From contig JADJBP010000007.1 of assembly GCA_016703625.1 (NCBI GenBank), positions 1 through 64,000 on the forward strand: a stretch of DNA of 64,000 nucleotides, given 5' to 3'. The translations under genes and the position numbers were made by a program. The notes under the pieces were generated by a model. It searched no databases. It was not told the DNA's origin and was given only the letters and a program-made list of their open reading frames with translations. Shown here piece after piece: positions 51,012-59,259 of the stretch; the stretch's first letter is position 1, and each line of letters opens with the position of its first letter. Source of the stretch: Chitinophagaceae bacterium (lineage in GTDB: Bacteria > Bacteroidota > Bacteroidia > Chitinophagales > Chitinophagaceae).

Positions 51012-51839
51012 ATGGACAATGGTAATGTTCAGTTAAGGTTTTTTCAATACATCAAAACTAAAGTACCTGCAAATGCTTCATTTGTGGATGAAATAGCCGA
51101 TTTACTGAACATCAGCAATGACAGCGCCTACCGCCGTATCAGGGCCGATAAACCCAAAAAAAAGCACATCTACTTCCTGCTGAAGGACCTGCCTTTTAAT
51201 ATACACTTCCAGATACCGGAACTGATGGCTTTTAAATGTTTTGTATGGAAGCGGAGCTTTATGGGGTACCGGGCTGAGAAAGGGGATACATTTTCTTTTA
51301 ATTACCCGGGTTTTGAGGAGCACAATGCCATCGGGCAGAAAATTGTACAGGTGTACAATACCATTCCCACTACCGAGATCTGGAATACAGAAGCCATCAA
51401 TTCAACACTGCAGCAGATCGAATACTATTATGATGCCGGCAACAGTATATCCCGTGACCAGGCCGTTATTTTATTGAATAAAGTGGATGAACTGGTTAGC
51501 CATGTTGAAAAACAGGCTGAAGCAGGTTGTAAGTTCAGGATCGGGGAAAAACCACAACCCGGGTCGGCGTCTTACCAACTGTTCAATAATGAACTTGTTC
51601 TGGGTGACAATACCATTTTGGCAGAAATGGGGGAAATGAAAGCAACTTTCCTGAATCATAGTTTTATGCATTTCATTGCTACCCGGGATGACAGTTTTAA
51701 TGCCGCCATGCTCAATAAGCTGAATAACCTGATTCAGCGGTCCACACTGATCAGTACCAGCAATGAACGGGAAAGGATCGGGTTCTTCAACCTGCTGCGG
51801 AACGAGATAAAGCAACGGAAAGAAAAAATGCTGTTGTAA
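51012..51839 (+). CDS. HTH transcriptional regulator, first of two tandem paralogs, internally shortened
   Basis: A 275-residue intact frame starting MDNGNVQLRFFQYIKTKV. The N-terminal helix-turn-helix is FVDEIADLLNISNDSAYRRIRADKP. Directly afterwards it reads KKKHIYFLLKDLPFNIHFQIPELMAFKCFVW, whereas the paralog at 51949 has about 60 more residues between these two segments. The missing piece includes the recognition follow-on (ITFDDIQKLSARYRISLDQF). The junction lies in an A8 run (51156-51163) and keeps the frame. The rest of the protein aligns with the paralog to the end (RFFNxLRxxI..R). A Bacteroidota-type regulator; targets unknown. Confidence 0.7.
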   Translation: MDNGNVQLRFFQYIKTKVPANASFVDEIADLLNISNDSAYRRIRADKPKKKHIYFLLKDLPFNIHFQIPELMAFKCFVWKRSFMGYRAEKGDTFSFNYPGFEEHNAIGQKIVQVYNTIPTTEIWNTEAINSTLQQIEYYYDAGNSISRDQAVILLNKVDELVSHVEKQAEAGCKFRIGEKPQPGSASYQLFNNELVLGDNTILAEMGEMKATFLNHSFMHFIATRDDSFNAAMLNKLNNLIQRSTLISTSNERERIGFFNLLRNEIKQRKEKMLL

Positions 51840-51948
51840 TTTTTATTACTTTGCGAAACCGGTTAACCATTATTTGAATTGTTCACACTAACAGATCTCA
51901 ACCGGCAGCACAACTTTTCTGTTTTTCTTTTCTTAAAAGTATATTAAC

Positions 51949-52954
51949 ATGGAAAAGCATCATGGGCAGGTATTGTATTTTCAGCAGGTAAAATCACTAT
52001 TGCCCCCGCACATTTCCTTTGCCGATGAGGTTGCGCAGGTACTTGATATCAGTACCGACAGTGCATACCGGCGTATACGTGGAGAGAAACCGATCACCTT
52101 CGATGATATCCAGAAACTGAGTGCCCGGTACAGGATATCCTTAGACCAGTTCCTGCACCTGCAGTCCAGCGCCATCATTTTTACCGGCAGGCTGGATCAT
52201 GCATCAGCCAGTTTTATTGAAGATTACCTGAATAACATGTTGCAGCAATTTGAATTCATGCGGGGGTTTGAGCATAAGCATATTTATTTTCTACCCAATG
52301 ACATAGCACCTTTTATGTATTTCCAGTTCCCGGAACTGGCGGCATTCACCTTCTTTTATTATATGAAAAGCCTGTTGAACCTGGATCACATGAAGGATCT
52401 GAAATTTGCAGTTAAAAATATCAATGAGGCACAGGTTAAAACTCGGTAAAAAGTTCAGGAAAGCTTTAACCAGATCCCTTCTACAGAAATATGGGGGAGC
52501 AGATACCATTGACTCCTTATTGCGGCATATTTCCTTTTACAGGGATACACATGTTTTTGAAACGAAAGAAGATATTTTCTGTATATATGATAAACTGGAA
52601 GACCTGGTAACCCATATCGAAAAGCAGGCCGAGTACGGGTTCAAGTTCACCTATGGGGAACCGTTTACCAATAATTCAGGATCTTTCAGGTTGTACTTTA
52701 ACGACCTGATCTCCGGCGATAATTGTGTACACGCCGAGATCGGTGATAAACGGATCACCTATATCAATCATAACCTCATCAATTTTATGTATACCCGGGA
52801 TGAACCGTTTAATCAATATACAAGTGAAACATTTCAGAATGCGATCCGCAAATCCACTCAAATAAGTTTAGTTGGCGAAAAGGCACGTACCCGGTTTTTT
52901 AACATGTTGCGAAAAAAGATACAGTTACAGCGGGAAGCTGTTAATCACTATTGA
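51949..52954 (+). CDS. HTH transcriptional regulator, second tandem paralog, frameshifted
   Basis: The repaired protein is about 335 residues, the family's normal length. The N-terminal HTH is FADEVAQVLDISTDSAYRRIRGEKPITFDDIQKLSARYRISLDQFL. A long helical and mixed domain follows (IEDYLNNMLQQFEFMRGFEHK, KHIYFLPNDIAPFMYFQFPELAAFTFFY). Slips near 52440, 52467 and 52495 garble a stretch where FNQIPSTEIWG is the expected reading. The C-terminus ends RFFNMLRKKIQLQREAV. It is a duplicate of the preceding gene, with 110 bases between them. Confidence 0.72.
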
Positions 52955-52986
52955 TAATTACCTTTGTCTTTCAACATGAATACAGG

Positions 52987-53873
52987 ATGAATAAAAATGT
53001 AAAACTGGTCGAATGCCCCCGGGATGCCATGCAGGGTTGGCAGCACCTGATACCCACGCAAAAAAAAATTGAATACATTAACGCCTTATTAAAAGTTGGG
53101 TTTGATACCATCGATTTCGGCAGTTTTGTTTCGCCCAGGGCCATACCGCAGATGGCGGATACAAAGGAAGTAATTCAAAAAATCAAAAGTCAAAATTCAA
53201 AACAAAATTGCTGGCCATCATTGCCAATGAAAGAGGGGCACAGGATGCTGTTGTATTTGATGAGATCAGTTACCTCGGCTTTCCATTCTCTGTTTCCGAA
53301 ACTTTTCAAATGCGTAATACCAATTCATCCATCATTCAATCAATGGTAAGGGTAGAGGAGATACAAGATTTATGCATCAAAAATAAAAAGGAACTGGTGG
53401 TATATATCTCTATGGGTTTTGGCAACCCTTACGGAGATGTGTATAATGAAGCCATCGTTTTTGATTGGGTGAATAAACTGGTGGATATGGATATCAAAAT
53501 AATTTCACTGGCTGATACCGTTGGACTGGCTACAAAGGAACAGGTTTACCAGGTTACCAAATACCTTGTTGATTCATTGCCCGAAACTGAGATTGGTGTT
53601 CACCTGCACTCAACGCCATCAAACTGGAAAGAGAAGGTGGATGCTGCTTTACAGGCCGGTTGTATGCGCTTCGACGGAGCCTTAAAAGGCATTGGCGGTT
53701 GCCCCATGGCTGATGATGAACTGGTGGGTAATATGGATACAGAACTGATGATCCCTTATTTTGCAGAAAAGCATTTGTTGAACAACCTGGATATGGATGC
53801 ACTGCAGAAAAATGTAGCCAACTTGCAGCAGAAATTTTTAAATAGCCACGATTACACGAATTTACCCGAATAA
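52987..53873 (+). CDS. Hydroxymethylglutaryl-CoA lyase, frameshifted
   Basis: HMG-CoA lyase cleaves HMG-CoA to acetoacetate and acetyl-CoA in leucine or ketone-body breakdown. The start MNKNVKLVECPRDAMQGW is standard (metal and catalytic residues in ECPRD, normally RDG.Q). DFGSFVSPRAIPQMADT, FDEISYLGFPFSVSETFQ, ISMGFGNPYGD, LADTVGLAT, GVHLHSTPSNW (metal-binding HxH) and GIGGCPMADDELVGN follow, the last being the loop with the reactive cysteine. One A is missing near 53203. About seven residues (SQNSKTK after repair) appear inserted after VIQKIK, where the DNA has a short dispersed repeat. The C-terminus also derives from a repeat. Confidence 0.85.
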
Positions 53874-53909
53874 AAGCATTCGTGTTAATTGGTGTAAAAT
53901 TCGTGGCAT
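53845..53909. repeat. Imperfect inverted repeat with GCCACG..CGTGGC arms
   Basis: GCCACGATTACACGAAT (53845-53861) and ATTCGTGTTAATTGG..ATTCGTGGC (53879-53909) form an imperfect palindrome. It matches the CCACGAATTACACGAATT-type dispersed repeat known in Bacteroidota. Its left arm encodes the last residues of the HMG-CoA lyase (NSHDYTNLPE). Confidence 0.6.
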
Positions 53910-53923
53910 TTTAATTCAAAAAT

Positions 53924-54930
53924 ATGGACTTTCATTTAGCATTTACTCCCAAACCATTTGATGTAAAGATCAATCACCAGCATAACTTATTGCTGATCGG
54001 ATCCTGCTTTACAGAACAGATAGGTACAAAACTGGCCAACCATAAATTTGCTGTACTGGATAATCCCAATGGAATTTTATTTAACCCGGTAAGCATTACC
54101 AGGTCTGTTTCATCTTACATTGATAATAAGCAATACAGCGGATCAGACCTGTTTTACCAGAATGAAAGCTGGAACAGCTGGGAACACCATAGCCGTTTCT
54201 CTCACCCGGATAAGCGAACTTGTTTGAAAGGGATCAATGATTCACAGACCAGGGCTCATGATTTTTTAAAAAAGGCAGATTGGCTTTTGATCACTTTAGG
54301 TTCTGCATTTGTTTATGAAACCTCACCCCTAACCCCTCTCCGGGAGGAGAGGGGAAAATACAACAATGTTGTAGCCAATTGCCATAAAGTGCCTACCGAT
54401 AAATTTACCAAACAGTTATTGCCTGCTGAAGAAGTATTTGCGGATCTGAAAACCATGATTGAAAAAGTTGCTGCATTCAACCCGGCATTAAAAATTATTT
54501 TCACCATCAGCCCGGTTAGGCATATACGTGACGGCTTTGTGGAGAACAACCGCAGCAAAGCTGTACTGATACAGGCTGTACACAAGCTCATTGAAAATAA
54601 CAAAAACAGTTTTTATTTCCCCGCTTACGAACTGGTTATTGACGACCTGCGGGATTACCGCTTTTTTGCAGAAGATATGGTACACCCCAATTATGCAGCC
54701 ACCAACTATGTATGGGAAAAATTCATCGCAACCTGCATTGATGAACCATCGCAACATTTAATGAAAGAGATCGCGGTAATTGTAGCTGCAAAAATCACAA
54801 GCCTTTCAATCCAAGTTCAGCTCAACATAAAAAATTTATGCAAACCAATTTGGAGAAAGTAAAAAAGCTTCAACAACAATATCCTTATATACATCTTGAA
54901 GAAGAAAAAGCATTTCTTCAATTCAAATAA
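53924..54930 (+). CDS. GSCFA-domain protein, frameshifted near the C-terminus
   Basis: The repaired length is about 335 residues. The GSCFA motif is LLLIGSCFTEQIG (residues 24-36). NPNGILFNPVSI, ITLGSAFVYE, NCHKVPTDKF, TISPVRHIRDG and YFPAYELVIDDLRDYRFFAEDMVHPNYAA are the conserved SGNH-hydrolase-like blocks, with the catalytic Ser in GSCF and the Asp/His in DMVHPN. Twelve extra residues (SPLTPLREERGK) are inserted after VYET and come from a palindromic repeat. A missing A near 54795 hides the true end (KAFLQFK, stop 54930). Substrate unknown; a carbohydrate esterase is likely. Confidence 0.82.
54320..54354. repeat. Palindromic repeat inserted in the GSCFA coding sequence
   Basis: The 35-base element starts ACCTCACCCCTAACCCC and ends in a perfect 9-base stem CCCCTCTCC/GGAGAGGGG with a GGGA loop. 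The reading frame is kept and adds SPLTPLREERG to the protein. The same flank, inverted, occurs at 765-779. Confidence 0.85.
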
Positions 54931-54978
54931 CAATCTAAACCCCGTCTTAAGACCTGAAATCTACAATTGGCTGCCCAT

Positions 54979-55551
54979 TTAATGAATCCTGTCACCCGCC
55001 ATTCGGCCCAGCGTTTGCGCACAACTTTCTTATCTAAATAATGTTCGGCAAGGGTTATGAATAAAGTGTAATGCCCGGCTTCGCTTTCCATGAATTTGCG
55101 GTAGAAGTTACGCATATAAGCATCATCAAGTCCTTCGCTCAGTCTTTTAAAACGTTCGCAGCTGCGGGCTTCTATCAGCGCCATGATCAGCATCTGGTCT
55201 AAAAAACGTTCCTGCGGGCTGCCGTCTTTTTTTTGAAACTGCAGAAGGCTGTTCACATACACATCCCTGCGTTGCTTACCCAGTTTCAGGTTACGCTTTT
55301 TTAATTCGGCGATCACCATCCTGGAAATGCCCCCATTCCTCGGTAACAATGGGGCTTAGTTCCTCAACCAGTAATTCCTTGTCGGGGTTTTTGGTGATCA
55401 GCGAAATGCAGGTAGTTGCTGCTTTTTGTTCGCAGTAGGCATGGTCGGTTAAAATTTCATCCAGCTGCAATTCGGCCAGGTTAACCCAGCGGGGATCGCT
55501 GGGCAATTGTAATCCTAAAATATTTTTAATGTCGGCTGATAGATCTTCCAT
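54979..55551 (-). CDS. miaE: tRNA-(ms2io6A)-hydroxylase
   Basis: MiaE hydroxylates the isopentenyl group of ms2i6A37 in tRNA with a non-haem diiron centre. The start is MEDLSADIKNILGLQLPSDPRWVN. Diiron ligands appear in DHAYCEQKAATTC, IVTEEWGHF (ExxH), LIEARSCERFKRL and FMESEAGHYTLF. A slip near 55320 (WGHFERMVIAELKKRNL after repair) breaks the frame. The nominal stop at 54918 gives an atypical tail; another frame just before it ends RMAGDRIH at 54979, giving 191 residues as expected for the short form, so I use that end. Isopentenylation (miaA/miaB) genes are elsewhere. Confidence 0.82.
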
Positions 55552-55561
55552 ACCGGCAAAA

Positions 55562-55598
55562 ATAAAACAGCCTGGCTATTATAACCAAACTGTTTTAT
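55562..55598 (-). terminator. Rho-independent terminator of the small lipoprotein gene
   Basis: ATAAAACAG (55562-55570) and CTGTTTTAT (55590-55598) form a perfect 9-base stem. On the minus strand it is followed by TTTTT. It separates the lipoprotein gene from miaE. Confidence 0.75.
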
Positions 55599-55621
55599 AA
55601 CTATAAAAGATTTAAATAGTT

Positions 55622-56022
55622 TTATTGTTTTGTAACAGAAAATATTCCAACGCCTGTAGCTTGGCGAAATGCCAATAGTGCCTGCGATTACCTGTTGACC
55701 GGATGAATATTTGCCCGCAAAATTGTATAAAAAGCAATTCCAGCTGCATAGGTGTAATAGGCCCTTACACTGACCTGCTACTATGGACCAGGTTCCGGTT
55801 GCCTTGTCGGGAATTGCTGAATTGTTGTTGCCATATGTCAACGGTTCCACCTGTTTTAAAATTCATAGAAAAGCATATGTTGCGATTTCCTTCAATGTAT
55901 AGGTGCCATTCCATTTACCCCCGGAGTATTTGGGGGGTTATGGTTGCATCATCCTTTTTGCAGGATGTTACAAAAAATACCAATGCCAAAGCAGGTATTA
56001 ATAACAATAGACTCTTTTTCAT
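55622..56022 (-). CDS. Small lipoprotein of the lipocalin-like beta-barrel kind, frameshifted
   Basis: The repaired product is about 133 residues. The signal peptide MKKSLLLLIPALALVFFVTSC ends with a lipobox Cys, followed by KKDDATITPQ. The domain has GKWNGTYTL, NFKTGGTV, GNNNSAIPDKATGTWSI, TYTYAAG, FYTISGKYSSGQQ and ends GVGIFSVTKQ, a pattern seen in Bacteroidota lipoproteins with an 8-strand barrel (GxW.G.Y ... G.W). Four or more slips occur within 400 bases, an error rate as high as in prfC. Role unknown. Confidence 0.6.
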
Positions 56023-56245
56023 AATTTTTGTTTTTGATTAATTATTAAATTCCTGTTTATATTGCTGCTTAAACAAACATCATACCATTGCGTGTCAATG
56101 TGTGGATTTTGTAAGTAATGCAATATTAAAACCCTGCAGTATAATTATCGGGTATTTATTTTTAACTGTAACTGGCTCAATTAGTTGAATACATTGCTTT
56201 GTTTTAATGCAGTTTTTAGTACTTTACATAAAATTAAAAGCCTGT

Positions 56246-58689
56246 ATGAGAATTGTACCTTTTATTGCCGCTGCAGTGGTTACTTCGGGGTTGATTATTG
56301 TTCTAAACTCAAAACTTATTTTAACGGCCCCGCTGGGTAAATTGGTAAGCCCGCAGCATGGTATCTGGCAAAATGCCGAACCCGCTTCAGAAGATTTTAC
56401 CGCAGAACTAAAATTCCCGCAACTGAACGGCAAAGTGGATGTTTACCTGGATGACAGGCTGGTGCCGCACATTTTTGCAGAACAGGAAAATGACGCCTAC
56501 TTTGTACAGGGCTTCCTGCATGCAAAATTCAGGCTCTGGCAAATGGAACTGCAGACCTTTGCCGCCGGCGGCAGGGCAAGCGAGATCCTTGGAGAAAAAG
56601 GGCTTGTGCATGACCGTGAGTTCAGGCGACTGGGTATGGTGTATGCTGCCGAAATTGCATTGGCGGAAATGAAAAAGGACCCGGTCATCTGGGCACAATG
56701 TGATACTTACACGGCCGGCGTAAATGCCTATATTGAAACATTAACAGAAAGCAGCCTCCCGCTCGAATATAAGCTCATCGGTTATAAACCCGAAAAATGG
56801 AGCAACCTTAAAACCTCGCTTTTTTTAAAATACATGAGTTACGACCTGGCATCGCATGACGATGATTTTGAACTGACCAATGCCAAAAGTTATTTCAGTG
56901 CCGCAGATTTTTCCTTATTATTTCCGGATAACCAGGATTCACTGGATCCCATCATACCCAAAGGAACCATTTTGGAAAATCAAAAACTGGTGCCTGTCAT
57001 ACCGCCAACTGCAGATTCGGTTTATTTTAAACAGGCTGAAGTGGTGGTCAGGGAAAATTCAAAACCCGACAGGAACAATGGCAGCAATAACTGGGCAGTA
57101 AGTGGTGCCAAAACAAGATCAGGTGCACCCATACTCTGCAATGACCCGCACCTGGGATTGAACCTGCCATCGCTCTGGTACGAAATACAGATATCTACAC
57201 CCGCATTCAATGCATACGGGGTAAGCTTCCCCGGTGCACCGGGCGTGATCATTGGATATAACGACAGCTGTGCTTTTGGTTTTACAAACGGCGGGCGGGA
57301 TGTAAGGGATTATTATGAAATAATATTTAAGGATGATACCAGGCAGGAATATTCATTTAACGGCAACTGGAAGAAACCAGGTTCCGGGTAGATACCATTA
57401 AAATAAAAGACAAAAATGATTTTATTGATTCCGTAGCCTATGTACAATTAGGAAATAACTGGTGCCCGGTGATGTATGATAAATCATTTTCGGGTGAACG
57501 AAATACAAACAATAAATATTATGCTGTGCGGTGGAAGGCACATGATGCCAGTAATGAGATCAAGATCTTTAATATGCTGAATCATGCAAAAAATTATGCT
57601 GATTATTCGGCGGCGGTTACCTTCCTGCAAACACCCGGGCAAAACTGTGTATTTGCCACCAAAAGCGGTGATATTACCCTGCGAACACAGGGCGACTGGC
57701 CGGCCAAATGGAAGGGGCAGGGCGATTTTATAATGCCGGGTTTTGATACTTCATATTTGTGGCAGGGCATGGTTCCGCAGGATGAGGTTCCTTATCAATA
57801 CAATCCCGAACGGGGTTTTGTAAGCAGTGCCAACCAGAAACCGGTAGATGATGTAACCTATCCTTATTACCTGGGCAGAAATTACCCGTTATACAGGGGA
57901 TATACCATCAATAAGCGGCTCAATGCAATGACAGGTATTACTGTACAGGATATGATGGCATTACAGACTGATAATTTTGATGCTGCTGCCGGTATGGCAA
58001 AACCCTTTATCCTGGCCAATATGAATGAGCAGGCATTGAATGCAGCAGGGAAAAAATATTTTGACATGTTAAAGGGCTGGGACTGCAGAAACGATATCGG
58101 GTCAAAAGGGGCAACTGTTTTTAACCTGTTCTGGAATAAATTTGAAGCCCAGGTTTATGATGATGAATATGCCAGTGCACCTAAAATTATTTTACGACCC
58201 TATTTTGGTACTTTAATTGAAGGGATTTTGAAAGACTCTGCTTATAAATTTTTAGATGATATTGCTACCCCGCAAAAAGAAACCCTTGCCGATAATATAA
58301 CTGCTGCTTTCAATAAATCAATAGCAGAAATGGAAAAACTGGAAGCTGTCGGCAAACTGGAATGGGAAAAATATAAAGGAACCCGCATAAACCACCTGGC
58401 AAAACTGGAACCCCTGAGCAGACTGGATCTGCCGATCGGCGGCGGGGCACAGGCCATCAATGCCACCAAAACAGTACATGGGCCAAGCTGGCGCATGGTC
58501 ATCAGCCTGTCAGCCACAACAGAAGCTTATGGTGTGTACCCGGGCGGCCAAAGCGGTAATCCCGGCAGTAAATATTATGATAGTTTTGTTGACCAGTGGG
58601 CTGCAGGAAAATATTACCCGCTATGGATGATGACCCGTGAAGAAACAGGGGATAAAAGGGTTTTGGCTAAAATGAGTTTTAGTAAATAA
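56246..58689 (+). CDS. Penicillin acylase family Ntn-hydrolase, frameshifted
   Basis: A secreted enzyme of about 814 residues. The start MRIVPFIAAAVVTSGLIIVL (56246) is preferred over a start 13 codons upstream. The A chain contains FAEQENDAYFVQGFLHAKFRLWQMEL and GRASEILGE. The B chain begins at the nucleophile Ser in DRNNGSNNWAVSGAKT (about residue 279) after autocatalytic cleavage, with NDPHLGLNLPSLWYE and GVSFPGAPGVIIGYND. One A is missing near 57381. The C-terminus has GAQAINATKTVHGPSWRMV and YPGGQSGNPGS. The family hydrolyses amide bonds of penicillins, acyl-homoserine lactones or N-acyl amino acids; the substrate is unknown. Confidence 0.88.
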
Positions 58690-58839
58690 TGTGCTATTAT
58701 GCAAATGTGCAAATGTACAATGCTGCCGGGGTTGGGACGCTTAAAGCGGCCTGAACCATTAGTTAAATTAATAATCCTTTCGTTAATGTTTTTCAAAACT
58801 AAACCGCTAAACTATTAAACTACTAAACCAAAATAAACA

Positions 58840-59187
58840 ATGAAATTTTTCCTCTCTTTTATACTCACCATTTTATTAAGTTTTGCCTTCTGTTTATTTC
58901 TTCCCTGGTGGAGTATTGCAGTTGCTTCATTTATTGTGGCTGTTTTGATACCCCAAAAACCTTTGAGTTCATTTCTTACTGCTTTTGGTGCTTTGTTTTT
59001 ATTATGGGGAGGCCTGAGTTTCTGGATCAGCAATAATAATGATCATATTTTGGCACATAAAGTATCGCAGCTCATCATAAAAATGGATAGCCCTATCGGG
59101 TTGATCTTACTTACGGCACTCATTGGCGCTTTGGTTGCAGGTTTTGCTGCCCTGGCAGGCTGCTACCTGCGCAAATCCAAAGTATAA
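58840..59187 (+). CDS. Small four-helix membrane protein
   Basis: An intact 115-residue protein with hydrophobic segments at about 3-22, 25-40, 45-62 and 85-107 (FLSFILTILLSFAFCLFLPW, IAVASFIVAVLIP, SFLTAFGALFLLWGGLSFWI, LILLTALIGALVAGFAALAG). It is rich in Leu and Phe and ends with a basic tail. I do not recognise a named family. It may be co-transcribed with the following gene, 73 bases further. Confidence 0.65.
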   Translation: MKFFLSFILTILLSFAFCLFLPWWSIAVASFIVAVLIPQKPLSSFLTAFGALFLLWGGLSFWISNNNDHILAHKVSQLIIKMDSPIGLILLTALIGALVAGFAALAGCYLRKSKV

Positions 59188-59259
59188 AGGTATTTTGATA
59201 CTTATATTTTGGGTTTCTTAACAAATACACCGTTAATTTTGCTGTTCTTAAAAAACACA

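Noticed and set aside
55703..56041. Plus-strand 112-residue ORF
   Set aside because: It is the shadow of a minus-strand lipoprotein gene with a lipobox and a fitting terminator.
56246..58689. Beta-lactam resistance gene
   Set aside because: Penicillin-acylase family membership does not imply beta-lactam activity, and nothing in the context supports it.
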